64,000 bases of DNA from Xestospongia bergquistia (GCA_963965975.1 OZ014422.1:2604001-2668000); one strand, 5' to 3'; counted from the first letter of the stretch, positions 1 through 20,854 are shown. Translations and numbers: made by a program. Notes: generated from the letters alone by a model not told the origin.

Positions 1-530
1 AAAATAATTATTACAAACTTGTCCTGGTTTCTTCTCATAGTACACTTCTCCTCCTCTCAATACTAGTTTGCCAGCCTTTTTCCAAATGCTTCTCTTTCTG
101 TTAGCAGGACAATCTGAGGCATAAATTTCATTTTCTCTTTAGTTTATTGCTTCATTAGTCAGGTTCAGATCTCTCTGCAGTGACATTGCTTTTTTGACAC
201 TTTGAAAAGAACCCTAAGTGGTTAAAGCTCTCCATTTAAGTACACACAACCTAAGAAGTGATAAAAGGATTTGTATAGGACGAATCTTTGCCAAATTATT
301 ACAGTCTCACACCCTTGGGTCCAAATATTGCAAGACGGAATTATTTTTTGCAGCCATTTCGTTGCAAAATTTGGACCTAGGTCCAAATTTTGCACCTGTA
401 CCAAACTTTTCGTGACGCCATAAAATGAATACTATATTGAACAAATTCTATATTATATAGTATCCCCATATTATTACTCTCAATACATTGTAAACTATAG
501 TAGTTGATGTGGTTTACTTGTCTCTTTTAG
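1..530. other. Non-coding stretch upstream of first visible ABCC exon
   Basis: No exon of the ABCC gene that continues from 531 could be placed here, so this is probably intron (the first visible exon has an acceptor at 529-530 and needs one carried base from an exon outside the window). It holds a long perfect palindrome at 363-394. The short open frames at 218-415 lie across the palindrome and look fortuitous. Confidence 0.5.
363..394. repeat. 32-bp perfect palindrome, probable MITE core or terminus
   Basis: Each half reads TGCAAAATTTGGACCT and is followed by its exact reverse complement, so the DNA can fold into a cruciform. A degenerate GGTCCAAATATTGCAA copy lies about 45 bases to the left (near 318). 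Such structures are common in short inverted-repeat elements; no target duplication was identified. Confidence 0.6.
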
Positions 531-3032
<2,502 letters not shown>

Positions 3033-3151
3033 AAACTATACCCTACCAGTTACTATTAATTTTATAATATAATTATTGTGATTAGTATTAGATTTAGTTA
3101 TTATAATCTCCAACGTAGGCGTAGCCACGCCTTTATATTAGTTCGAAAAGG

Positions 3152-6100
3152 ATGATGTTCACGACGTGTTTCCTACTACTGATCTTGTCTGAAGTAGCTT
3201 TGTGTTTCCCAGCTAAACAAGCCGGAGATCCACTTGCTGCAATACAAGGTTTAGTTGGACGAGTGCTGGGAGAGGATTATGTCTCCCAGTTTCAATTTGA
3301 GGTCATTGATCAGGTCAATGGATATGATGTCTTTGAGGTGGATGTACCCTCACAAGGTAGTACCAAACCAGTCTTAAGAGGGAATGATGGTGTTGCGTTA
3401 GCTTCAGCGCTAAATGCTTACCTCAAATATTACTGTAATTGCTCTGTTACATGGGGACGTAATGGAACAGGTGATCAACTCCATCTTCCAAAGCCACTCC
3501 CACTTCCAAAAGAGAAATCTCAATATGTTTCACCTGTAAAATACAGGTATTTAACAATACATGATATATCTTAGCAAAATATTTCTTTTTTGTGTATGTA
3601 GGTATTATCAGAATGTTTGTACAGTATCTTATTCTATGGTGTGGTGGGATTTTTCACGATGGGAACGAGAGATTGACTGGATGGCCATGAATGGAATTAA
3701 CCTTCCTCTCTCATTTACTGGACAGGAAGCTGTGTGGCAAAAATTTTACACTAATTTGGGTCTCAGTGATGAAGAGATTACGTCTTACTTTTCGGGTGCA
3801 GCTTTTCTTGCTTGGCTACGTATGGGGAATCTACGAAAATGGGGTGGCCCATTAGATGACAACTGGATTGAGAGTCAAGCAGCACTTCAGTCTCAGATTG
3901 TAGAGCGTGTTCGATTGTTTGGTATGTTGAATGTACTGCCTGGGTTTTCAGGTCATGTACCATCTGGTATTAAAAAGATCTATCCTAATGCATCACTAGT
4001 ACGTAATGCAGAGTGGGGGGGCTTTAATCAGACATACTCTGAGGACTATCTGCTAGAACCCACTGATCCTCTTTTCCAAAAGCTGGGCACTATGTTTTAC
4101 CAGCTGTTAATATCCCAATTTGGTACTGATCACATGTATAATACAGACACTTACAATGAAATGGATCCTTCAAGTACAAACCTGACATTTTTAGCAGACA
4201 CTAATAAAGCTATTTATGATGCTATGGTTGCTGTAGATAAAGAAGCTGTCTTCGTCATGCAAGGATGGCTGTTTCACTCAGGTATAAATAAATGCTTGTG
4301 CACTTAAAATAGCATTTTGTCATTTCAACTATTGTCTTTGTTACTAGAATCTCATCAGTAGGATGTAAGGCCAATATTGAGTTACCACAAAGCTAAAACT
4401 GGTCTAACTCAGTATGTACAAAGCCAAATAGAAGCCAAAAAATACTCTGTGTAGTTTGTCCAATAACTAAAACTATGAGTGAGAGATAGATACAATTTCA
4501 ATTTAACTAACTGGATTAGTTCAGTTGAAATAGTATCTGTTTATAGTTTCAATTGAAGCCATGATTTAATTACTGTTTAAAAGTTTGCAATGTGATTGTG
4601 AGATCTATTCGTGTTCACCTTGTCACCAGACATTAGCAGTAGTATACATACCCCTCATACCACATATCATTAATTATTAAATACTTGTGGTGGTATTGTT
4701 TGAGTTAAATAAAAGCCCACATGTCTGTGTGTATAGAGTTGATTTTCTTTTCTGTGAGAACGAATTTATTAGCTACAGTAGTATAGTACTTTTACCTATA
4801 TCTATATGATTAAACTTTTATAGTTAGAATGTATTTCTTACTGTACTGGTTTCTCTCTTTAAGGGGCAGCCATCTTATTAATTAACAAAATTCACGAGAT
4901 CACATTTCTTGTGGTCAACGGCATCTCCTATACTTTGCTTATGAAAAGTACAATAAATCTTGTTCTTGTGGGTTGTATCATATAAAATGATGTCAAAAGA
5001 ACCAAGTGGTTGTCAGGAGACAACTTGACTTTGAAGTTTTGAATTTGGTTGAGTTATTAGAAAGTTAATATAATTTTTACCGGCAAGGTTAATGCGAATA
5101 CCCTTAGTTGGCTTTATGTATATGGAGTTCCACTAGTATTAACCTTGTAGTAACTTAGAATTAAGGTTATATACATCATATTGATGAAACTGTAGTAATG
5201 AAGACCTCAGTTAAAATGACAAAGTGCTTTTTTCAGTGTGTCAGTAATTAAAACAGGTTATGACTTAATTATATTGAAGAAAAAACTATTCTAACATTAG
5301 CTCAGTAGACCAGCTGGGATTGAACCCAAGACCTTCTGCTAAAAAGTCATATGCTCTAAGCTGGTTGAGGAAAAGATTCAATGGCTATCTATAGTACAGC
5401 TAACAATGGCTCATTAATGGATAAAGATGTATTTGTGTGTCAAATACACAGTCTGTGGTTGTGTTAAGTGTATACTAGTCTTTAACCAGGCTCCAGTCCA
5501 TTTATCTAGTTTAGCATCTGGTTAGCTAATTATAGAATGATCATAGGTTCACAAGTTCAAATCATTGATTTTTAGTTTGAGCCAATAGAGTATCTATTCA
5601 TGTATAATGTATAATTATAATTATTTCCTTAATTGTAGGGTTTTGGAGTAATGATAGGATTGAAGCATTCTTATCAAAAGTTCCAAATGACAACATGATC
5701 ATTCTTGATCTTAATAGTGAATATGGCCCTATTTGGTCAAAAACAAAGTCTTACTTTGGGAAGCCTTTCATATGGTGCTTACTCCACAACTATGGTGGTA
5801 CTCGTGGTATCTATGGTAACTTGACTACCATAGCAACAGCTCCAGTAGATGCTAAGCAAAGTCCTGGTAGCACAATGATTGGTACTGGAATGACACCTGA
5901 AGCTATTGAACATAATCCTGTTGTCTTTGATTTAATGGTAAAGTATAATGTCATTAGCATCTATCTTATTGTACACATACACACTCTCTCTCTTTTTTCA
6001 GGGTGAAATGGGTTGGATGAAAGAGAAAGTTGATGTTCTAACTTGGCTTCAGTATTATGCATCAAGAAGATACGGTAGCTATAGTAAGTATGCAGAAAAA

Positions 6101-7096
6101 GCATGGGAGATATTGAAATACAGTGCATATAGCCATCATGTTTCTGGTGGAATCAAATCAATAGTAGATCGTGCTCCAGACTTTGGTATGACAGTAGACA
6201 CTTCATTCAATTTTACTGGCTTAGTTGATGCTTGGTTACTACTCTATGAAGCTTCTATGACTGATACATTGAGTTCAATAATTGGTCCTTACCAGTATGA
6301 TTTGGTAGATATTGGTAGACAATGTCTTACTGATTTGTTTTATGACTTATATCGTATGTTTTGTTTGGCTTATGCTAAATATACTCAAAATGGTATCGAT
6401 AGCACGAATGAAATGACTAGTATTGCTAATGAAATGAAGTCACTGTTGCAACATTTGGATGACTACCTTGGGACAAATGTTAATTTTCTTCTTGGTAACT
6501 GGATCAGTGATGCTCGTAAGTCTGCTCCACCCAATTCGTTAGATAGTGTAGTGAATAATTTAGAATTCAATGCTCGTAACCAAATCACAATGTGGGGACC
6601 TCATCAGAACATTGAAGACTATGCTGCTAAAGAATGGTCTGGATTAGTCGTTGATTACTATCTCCCTCGATGGAGCTTGTTTATTCAATATACTATGGAT
6701 TCTGTCAGTAACAAAAAACCATTTGATAATACTGGTTATCAAGCAGCTCGATATCAATTAGAAAATGATTTCAGTTACACTATCAAGTCTTATCCAACAC
6801 AACCAAAAGGAGATTTGATGCAGATAACTGGAGAGCTAATTGATATATATATTGCTGAAGCAGATTTCAACAATAATTATGATCGTGTTATCAACTCTGA
6901 TATTTCTGACAACAATCTATTTGGTGGTAATAATGGTCCATGGACAAGAAATATCTTTCAAGTCACATATCTTTGTACTGTTAATCCAACTTGTGTTGCA
7001 TTCACTTCTGAAGGCTATTTAAAGAACTCTACTGCTGGGTTAGTCTCATCTCCTGGTGCTACAGTATATGTTAAAAAGTCAATTCATAAGGTGTGA
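3152..7096 (+). CDS. NAGLU: Alpha-N-acetylglucosaminidase (lysosomal, GH89)
   Basis: Predicted lysosomal exoglycosidase that removes terminal alpha-N-acetylglucosamine from heparan sulfate. Four exons (3152-3546, 3602-4281, 5639-5937, 6002-7096) encode 822 residues against 743 in human. The start follows a hydrophobic signal peptide (MMFTTCFLLLILSEVALC). Strong family matches run throughout: RYYQNVCTVSYS, WWDFSRWEREIDWMAMNGIN, GHVPSGI, and DTYNEMDP carrying the Glu that aligns with human E316; the TPEAIEHNPVV block carries a second conserved Glu, by my recollection E446. After the GH89 core ends near GDLMQITGELIDIYIAE there is an extra tail of about 80 residues with a CTVNPTCVAFTSEGYLK motif resembling a PAN/apple-like fold, absent from human NAGLU. 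The last exon may instead splice at 7088, as its duplicated relic at 16.0-16.2 kb has a GTAAAC donor there; I found no convincing downstream exon. Confidence 0.9.
5311..5370 (-). repeat. tRNA-Lys-like relic (possible SINE head) in NAGLU intron
   Basis: On the minus strand this reads like the middle and T-arm of a tRNA-Lys(UUU): AGAGCATATGACTTTT, then AAGGTC, then a B-box-like GGGTTCAATCCC. The D-arm and acceptor stem are degraded, so it is not a working tRNA gene. It sits in the 1.36-kb intron 4282-5638, large for this locus. A weaker plus-strand A/B-box-like stretch lies near 5505-5570. Confidence 0.45.
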
Positions 7097-7442
7097 TTGT
7101 ATCATGATTTTCTTTCTTCATTGGTACATAAATAATTCACTTGACATTGATTTTTGATATTAATAGTTTTATTTGGCTAACCAATGATAGTAGTGACTTT
7201 GTTTTTAGTTCAAAGACATCTCTTTACAGGATATATTACTGTGTTTGCTAACAAACAAAGAACATGACTTTTTTATTAGTTGGATTTCAAATTTTTTTAA
7301 TTACATAAACTTTATAACAATTATTAAAGTTTATGTAATTAAAAACTCCCCCGATTGCTTTTTTTACACATTGCACTTCCATTTAGTCTCGGTCCCTCCT
7401 CGTATGGGCGGGGTTGGCTACACGAGACTATGCTCACTGAAA
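7097..7442. other. NAGLU-ABCC spacer with 21-bp hairpin
   Basis: No gene. The first part (to about 7270) is homologous to 16230-16400, the downstream edge of the duplicated NAGLU relic. A perfect 21-bp inverted repeat (7294-7314 with 7325-7345, 10-base loop) then forms a strong AT-rich hairpin. The ABCC promoter must lie between the hairpin and 7443. Confidence 0.6.
7294..7345. repeat. Perfect 21-bp inverted repeat hairpin
   Basis: The arm TTTTTAATTACATAAACTTTA at 7294 is followed by its exact reverse complement at 7325 with a 10-base loop. It lies about 200 bases after NAGLU and 100 before the next gene start. It may be a small fold-back repeat or act in 3'-end formation; the sequence alone does not decide. 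Confidence 0.6.
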
Positions 7443-14917
<7,475 letters not shown>

Positions 14918-15040
14918 AAACTATACCCTACCAGTTACTATTAATTTTATAATAATAATTATTGTGATTAGTATTAGATTTAGTTATTAATCTCCAACGG
15001 TCCAACCCCACGCTACTTAGACTCTAGGCATGCACACACA

Positions 15041-15071
<31 letters not shown>

Positions 15072-16018
15072 TCATATTGTGTAGCCACCCCTTCAGCCAA
15101 AATGTCTGATTTATGCTATCGCTCAAGTGTAATGAGAATACAATTTTTAAGCGTGCACATAGGTAGTATTAGATACATTCTACGACCAAGAAACATTTGA
15201 TATGGTAATATTACTGTATAAAGTATGTCATTGTAATAATGAGCATATATTTAATGTCCAAGAAAAAGGTAACATAATGACTTCTATTTTCTATTCCATG
15301 CCTAGTTGTGAAGTAGTATTGAACGATGGAAAGAATAAGGAAGGGATGATTTTGAGTGGGAGGAAGAATTTGACTGTATTGTCAAGTGTAATGACAATAC
15401 AATTTTTAAGTGTGCACATAGGTAGTATTAGATACATTCTACAACCAAGAAACATTTGATATGGTAATATTACTGTATAAAATACGTCATTGTAATAATG
15501 AGCATATATTTAATGTCCAAGAAAAAAGGTAACATAATGACTTCTATTTTCTATTCCATGCCTAGTTCTAGTTGTGAAGTAGTATTGAACGATGGAAAGA
15601 ATAAGGAAGGGATGATTTTGAGTGGGAGGAAGAATTTGACTTTTAAAAGGAATATGAGCAGGAAGATGATTACACTGGGCCTCTCAAACATGCCTATACA
15701 AAAGGAGTGTATTACATACTCCACCAGATAGACATAAAAAAGAAGTTTGATTGTAAAAAAAGAACTATTCAAATAATCAAGTATATTAATTGTTCAATAT
15801 ATACAATGACCATATTGTTTCATACCTATTATCATAATTATTACTTTTACATTGTGTGTTCCATACTGAGCTAATTTTAATTGAAGTCCATTAAAACAAT
15901 AATAATTTATAATTACATTAATGACTGCTGATCAATTGAATTGACAAAATTATGATTAACTCAAAACAAGTGATAAATGGTTAAATGAATAATATAACAG
16001 TTATTACATATAAACTCT
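14918..16018. other. Intergenic, with CA repeat and 259-bp tandem duplication
   Basis: The first 80 bases match the 3' flank of the upstream ABCC copy (3033-3110). Then come a (CA)n tract at 15031-15070 and two copies of a 259-bp unit. No gene was recognised; the open frames at 15202-15459 and 15498-15731 are translations of the repeat unit in parallel positions. Confidence 0.6.
15120..15640. repeat. Two tandem copies of a 259-bp unit
   Basis: Landmarks such as CCAAGAAACATTTGATATGG recur with a period of 259 bases (15186 and 15445). The copies differ by few changes, including a short insertion (AGTTCT) in the second, so the duplication is fairly recent. Confidence 0.8.
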
Positions 16019-16400
16019 AACAACTTTGATATTTCTGACAGCAATCTATTTGGTGGTAATAATGGTCCATGGACAAGAAATATCTTTCAAGTCACATATC
16101 TTTGTACTGTTAATCCAACTTGTGCTGTATTCACTTCTGAAGGTTATTTAAAGAACTCTACTGTTGGGTAATCTCATCTCCTGGTACTACATTATATATC
16201 ACAAAAGTTAATTCATAAGGTAAACTATTTCTTTCTTCATTGGTGTATAAATATTCACTTTAATATGTGACATTGATTTTTGATATTAAGTTTTATTTGG
16301 CTAACCAATGATATTAGTGACCTTGTTTTAATTCAAGGACATCTCATGTGATATACCAGGCAAGTCCTAAAATACAGGGTATATTTCTGTATTGATAATA
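16018..16400 (+). pseudogene. Relic of a second NAGLU 3' end
   Basis: Matches 6895-7270: the PAN-like tail of NAGLU plus about 170 bases of 3' flank. The coding part keeps FGGNNGPW and CTVNPTC but is broken near SSPG and lacks everything upstream, including the GH89 domain. Its position behind the second ABCC copy mirrors NAGLU behind the first. About 27 bases inserted near 16347 resemble an ABCC exon segment (GACATTTCATGTGATATACC at about 2112). Confidence 0.85.
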
Positions 16401-16622
16401 AAGGTTTGACTAGTAATAAACAATTTTGGGCAGCGTTATAATTATATTTTTTTAATACATAAAAAGTGCTGCTCTACTGCTAACCAAATTTCATTCCCTG
16501 GTGCTATATATATTGTATATATAAAAACTCAGTGTGTTGTTATTTTTTAGACTTTTACTGCTTCGTCACAGCATATTAGCTAATATTTTATTTTACGTAG
16601 ATGAGGCGTCATAATGACCAAG

Positions 16623-16698
16623 TGGGGAGTTGTTTAGGTGGGGTTGTCATGTGACTGAGAGGGGGGAGTTATGTAGGTCGGTTTATCATGTGACTAAT
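16623..16698. promoter_or_regulatory. Duplicated 39-bp promoter unit with TCATGTGACT boxes
   Basis: Two direct copies of a GGGGAGTT...TCATGTGACT unit lie 32-107 bases upstream of the beta-helix gene start. TCATGTGAC is an M-box/E-box type site for bHLH-zip factors of the MITF/TFE/USF kind. Function is inferred from sequence and position only. Confidence 0.4.
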
Positions 16699-16729
16699 CC
16701 TAATATCATCAGTTTATCCTTCGACTATA

Positions 16730-19201
16730 ATGTCTGCTTCTAAGTTTGTGTTCCTAATAATTTCTCTGGTAATAGCCGAGGCCCGTTTAGGCTATGACAA
16801 ATCAAACAATCATCCTGTCCCGCTACCGAGAGCCTTTGCCTCTCCCTTCAACGTAGATTCCGAATTGGACTGCGCTCTCAAAGAGTTAGCGTGGGAATTT
16901 GGTCGTCACCTCCTTCCTCAAAGAGGTCAGTTCAAGGAGCTTTACGACGCACTACAACTAAAGACTTGTGATGTGGATCCCTCCCCTGCTCGCTCTTTCC
17001 CACTGCACCCTACATTACCTCCCCAGTATCTCAACCGATTGGAATTCAAGAATGCTATCAACATTTACGTAGACGCTAACAAAGGAAATGACAACAACCC
17101 TGGTACTATCGATCAACCACTACGAACGGTACACCATGCAGTCGAGTTATGGAGGGAAAATACCGCTCAATCAGGAACTATTTATCTTAGAGAAGGCACT
17201 TACTTCTTTAACAACACTCTCATATTAGGACCACAAGATAGTGGTTTAACCATTACTGGTTACGAAAGTGAACAAGCAGTTCTTAGTGGCGGTCGACTGT
17301 ATAGCTTCAATTGGAAAACATACAAAAATGGGAGCAAGATCATGATGGCTAACTTACGTGACCAGTATCCCAACAAATTTGACACGCTATTTATCAATGG
17401 ACGTCGTGCAGTCCGTGCCCGATACCCCAATGGTAATCCCGAAACGACAGGACTTTACAGTAACCCAACAGGCTATGTTCCTAGTGCTGAGAAATGGCTT
17501 CCTCCACTATCATATGGAGCTACCACTACTATCGATTTGGACCAACCATATCGTAATAGCACGTATTTTCAGAAATTTTCCCTTGGTGTTGGAGGTCCAG
17601 CATCAGTGTATTATCCTCCTGAATCATTCTGGTGTACTGGTGGTCATGATGGTAATATATACCAAGTACCACAAGGACTGCAGTACTCAGAAAATGAAGG
17701 TTTTGCAAATCGTACCTGGAAACGGCCTCAAACGGGTGTCATTCATACTTTTCAGTGTGGTTATTGGGGCAATTGGCAATTTGCTATCAAAGACAGAGAC
17801 ATGACATCTCATCAGATTACGTGGGAACATGGAGGATTCCAAGAAGCAAGAGGCTGTGCCCAAGGCGCCAACTGGTATGTTGAGAACATCTTCGAAGAGT
17901 TGGATTCTCCAGGAGAATGGTACTTTGACGATCTCACAGACATACTATATTACTATCCTAATGTCACTGCTCCTGAATTTGGTATAGGTAGCAATCTAGA
18001 TTCTGTTATTTCCATTCGAGGTTTTATTGACAATCCAATCTTTAACGTGACTCTGAACAACCTTATCTTTGCTCACACAGCCACAACATATTTGAAAAAG
18101 TATGAAGTCCCCAGTGGTGGTGATTGGTCAATCCATCGTCAAGGAACCGTGTTTATAGAGGGAACGGAAAACTTGGTGTTGCACAATTGTACATTTGATT
18201 CCGTAGGTGGTAATGGTGTGTTTGTCAGTAATTACAATCGTGACACTGTGATTGCTGGTAATGAGTTTAAATATGCAGGAGACAGTGCTATTGCTGTTGT
18301 AGGCTCTGCAAAATTAATTGACGGTACTGATGGCAACCAGCCAAGAGGTACAAAAGTAATAGGAAATCTAGCGCATGAATTTGGCATATGGGGTAAACAA
18401 ACGTCCTTTTATATCCAAGCCAAAGCATGTCAGACTGAACTGAGTGGCAATGTCTTTTTCAATGGTCCTCGTGCTGGTATTAACTTTAATGATGGATTTG
18501 GAGGCGGTAACTTGTTGCAGTATAACTTAGGATTTAATATGGTCCGTGAGACTGGTGATCACGGTGTCTTTAACTCATGGGATCGACAGCCTTTTCTAAC
18601 TGATGTCCATACTGGCGCTCCTTCCCTTATTCAAGCTCAAACCAATATCACACGCAATTTCTTTATCAATAACTACCACTCAACCTGGCCTATTGATCAT
18701 GATGATGGATCATGCTATTTCTATGATACATACAACTTTCTCGTCTATGGTGGATACAAAAACTATCTAGGCCATACAAAAATAGTGGAGCTTAACACTT
18801 ACATATATCCTGATGCTACTCACATTAGTGGTAACAATGGACTGACTACCATGTTTCAAATGCCCTATTGTGCTAACTCTGATGGTTCTACACTGGGTAA
18901 TGATGCAACTGGATGGGGAGAGATATGGAGGAATAATACCTGTGTAATTGGTAATCCTGATATCTATGAATTTGATGAGTGTAATCCTGATCACCTTGAT
19001 GGATTGGTCCCGTTAACTGCTAACAATCATTTCTACGCTCCGGATCGTGAAGTGTATATTGTGTGTGCTGATATGAAATTCTCTCTAGAAGGCTACCAAG
19101 AGAAGGGATATGATATCGGTTCTACTGTGTCTGACAGTAAAACTATCAACTTTAAAACTATTGTTCAATGGGGGCGAGATTTGCTGGATTTGGAGAACTA
19201 A
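16730..19201 (+). CDS. Secreted right-handed beta-helix protein, single exon
   Basis: An 823-residue open frame without introns. The start gives a signal peptide (MSASKFVFLIISLVIAEA). After a linker of about 95 residues the motif IYVDANKGNDNNPGTIDQPL opens a right-handed parallel beta-helix of the DUF1565/pectate-lyase-like type, with later coils such as NLIFAHTATTY, VLHNCTFDSVGGNGVFVSN and VIAGNEFKYAGDSAIAVVGS. Many Asn-X-Ser/Thr sites fit secretion. Such proteins bind or cleave polysaccharides; no catalytic set could be assigned, so substrate and activity are unknown. Lack of introns contrasts with most neighbours and may reflect retrocopying or transfer. Codon use looks similar to the neighbours. 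Confidence 0.8.
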   Translation: MSASKFVFLIISLVIAEARLGYDKSNNHPVPLPRAFASPFNVDSELDCALKELAWEFGRHLLPQRGQFKELYDALQLKTCDVDPSPARSFPLHPTLPPQYLNRLEFKNAINIYVDANKGNDNNPGTIDQPLRTVHHAVELWRENTAQSGTIYLREGTYFFNNTLILGPQDSGLTITGYESEQAVLSGGRLYSFNWKTYKNGSKIMMANLRDQYPNKFDTLFINGRRAVRARYPNGNPETTGLYSNPTGYVPSAEKWLPPLSYGATTTIDLDQPYRNSTYFQKFSLGVGGPASVYYPPESFWCTGGHDGNIYQVPQGLQYSENEGFANRTWKRPQTGVIHTFQCGYWGNWQFAIKDRDMTSHQITWEHGGFQEARGCAQGANWYVENIFEELDSPGEWYFDDLTDILYYYPNVTAPEFGIGSNLDSVISIRGFIDNPIFNVTLNNLIFAHTATTYLKKYEVPSGGDWSIHRQGTVFIEGTENLVLHNCTFDSVGGNGVFVSNYNRDTVIAGNEFKYAGDSAIAVVGSAKLIDGTDGNQPRGTKVIGNLAHEFGIWGKQTSFYIQAKACQTELSGNVFFNGPRAGINFNDGFGGGNLLQYNLGFNMVRETGDHGVFNSWDRQPFLTDVHTGAPSLIQAQTNITRNFFINNYHSTWPIDHDDGSCYFYDTYNFLVYGGYKNYLGHTKIVELNTYIYPDATHISGNNGLTTMFQMPYCANSDGSTLGNDATGWGEIWRNNTCVIGNPDIYEFDECNPDHLDGLVPLTANNHFYAPDREVYIVCADMKFSLEGYQEKGYDIGSTVSDSKTINFKTIVQWGRDLLDLEN

Positions 19202-19357
19202 TGACATTTTTAAAAATATTAGTTTTGTAACAATGTAATGATTATTGTTACCGCATATTTTATTTTAACGTTTGAAGAATAAAATTTGATGGTAAAAGTG
19301 ACGTCATTGTTAATATTACTCAGCTGAGACGCGAACCAGAATTAAAGACAGAGAGAG

Positions 19358-20203
19358 ATGGGACAGAAAGGGTCAAAAGGATCGCCTGATTCAGATCGTA
19401 AAAGTCACAAGCGACGAGAAAATGATATTTCTTCCTATTCTTTTCCTTATTCAGCTCCCGCTACTCATGCAGAGCCCACTAGAAGTCAACAACCACCACC
19501 TCCTCGACATTCTCCATCTTCAACTAGTAATAGTAGTGGGAGTAGGTCTTTAGGTCACACGGATTCCAGCCCTACATTGTCTTATCCATTCGCTCGTTCT
19601 ACATCTGGTGGTAGCCAGACAGAATCACTGGATAAATTTTTCCAGAAATACAAAGACGAATCTGAAGATGCCATATTGGCTGCAGGTATGGAGCAGTTTT
19701 GTGAAGATTTGGGTGTCAATCCAACCGATTTCATCGTCTTGGTCTTGGCATGGAAGTTTCAAGCATCTGAGATGTGTCGTTTTACTAGAGAAGAGTTTGT
19801 TAATGGATGTCAACGTTTGAAAGTGATCGATGTGAAATCTCTTAAACAAAAGTTTCCAGCCCTTGTTGAAGAAATCAAGCATTCTGATAAAGATTTCAAA
19901 GAGTTGTATAACTTCACATTTTCATTTGGGTTAGATCATGCGTCAGGTCAAAGAGCACTTCCAATGGACATGGCCATAGCCCTCTGGGAATTGGTATTTA
20001 CTTATAGGAAACCACCACTGCTTCAACGTTGGTGCCAGTTTCTTCAAGAGAACAGCACTCGTGGGATTTCACGTGACACATGGACTATGTTTTTGCCATT
20101 TATTAATACAATAAAGACTGATTTTAGTAACTATGATGAATCCGAAGCCTGGCCGAGTCTTTTCGATGATTTTGTGGAACAAGAACAAGAGAAGATTAGC
20201 TAA
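19358..20203 (+). CDS. DCUN1D3: DCN1-like protein, DCUN1D3 type (cullin neddylation)
   Basis: Intronless 281-residue protein. The N-terminus MGQKGS is an N-myristoylation signal, as in vertebrate DCUN1D3 (MGQ), predicting membrane attachment. A Ser/Pro-rich linker (residues about 20-85) leads to the potentiating neddylation (PONY/DCUN1) domain: LDKFFQKYKDESEDAILAAG, LAWKFQASEMCRFTREEF, ALWELVFTYRKPPLL, DTWTMFLPF and DESEAWPSLFDDFVEQE. Family members bind cullins and the NEDD8 E2 and promote or, for DCUN1D3, restrain cullin neddylation. It follows the beta-helix gene by 156 bases on the same strand. Confidence 0.92.
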   Translation: MGQKGSKGSPDSDRKSHKRRENDISSYSFPYSAPATHAEPTRSQQPPPPRHSPSSTSNSSGSRSLGHTDSSPTLSYPFARSTSGGSQTESLDKFFQKYKDESEDAILAAGMEQFCEDLGVNPTDFIVLVLAWKFQASEMCRFTREEFVNGCQRLKVIDVKSLKQKFPALVEEIKHSDKDFKELYNFTFSFGLDHASGQRALPMDMAIALWELVFTYRKPPLLQRWCQFLQENSTRGISRDTWTMFLPFINTIKTDFSNYDESEAWPSLFDDFVEQEQEKIS

Positions 20204-20854
20204 GACAGTTATTATATAATTCCCTGTGTTACATACACATGTTAGATACCTACTGTCTTGTATGTATTATGATTATTTTTAATGTCATTGTTTGTGCATA
20301 CACACTGTGTTAAAGTTGGCACGTCAACATTCATTAGTTGTGATCCTGGCAAGGAAGTACAGTATGTCTGAACATGCCCTCCATACAAAGAGGTTTAATT
20401 GAAAATGGTATATTTAAACAATGATGATACAGGGATAATTACAACATGGCCAGAGTTAAGTGTGAACAAAATTAAAGAGAGAATGGCAATAATAACTTAT
20501 GATTACAATTTAACGAACAAACATTTATAAAGAGATGGTAATAGTTTCAAAACATTGTAGTGATGTCTCACACTAAATGGTAGTATTAAAAGAGCCTACA
20601 ATAGCCTGCACTATAAATAATATTAAATTGATAATGAATCACAATAACAAGCAACAAAACAATGCTATTAGAGTAGTCTTTTTTTACTTAAAGATTTCTT
20701 TTAAAAAAAGGGAATAACCACATTTGGCATTTTGAGGTAAACAGCTTCTTGACAGAGAAACAGAGAACTCACCAGCAACAGACGAAAGAGGGGTTTTAAA
20801 AAGAATCAAGTTAAATGAATAGATAAAAAAGAAAGACTCCAAAAAGACTGAAAT
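20204..20854. other. Convergent 3' intergenic region
   Basis: Lies between the ends of DCUN1D3 (plus) and MRTF (minus). AT-rich with no coding signal or repeat; presumably holds both 3' UTRs. Confidence 0.6.

Noticed and set aside
5505-5570. Second tRNA-like stretch on the plus strand in the NAGLU intron
   Set aside because: Only weak A-box and B-box resemblance; arms do not pair well enough to call.
7088-7260. Extra NAGLU exon after a donor at 7088 (frame FIWLTNDSSDF)
   Set aside because: The phase does not match the preceding exon; the sequence is shared with the relic but no in-frame junction could be found.
15202-15731. Two similar small frames suggesting a duplicated gene pair
   Set aside because: They arise from the 259-bp tandem repeat and show no start context, domain or splice structure.
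17358-17804. 148-residue frame overlapping the beta-helix gene
   Set aside because: Shadow in another frame of a well-supported long coding sequence.
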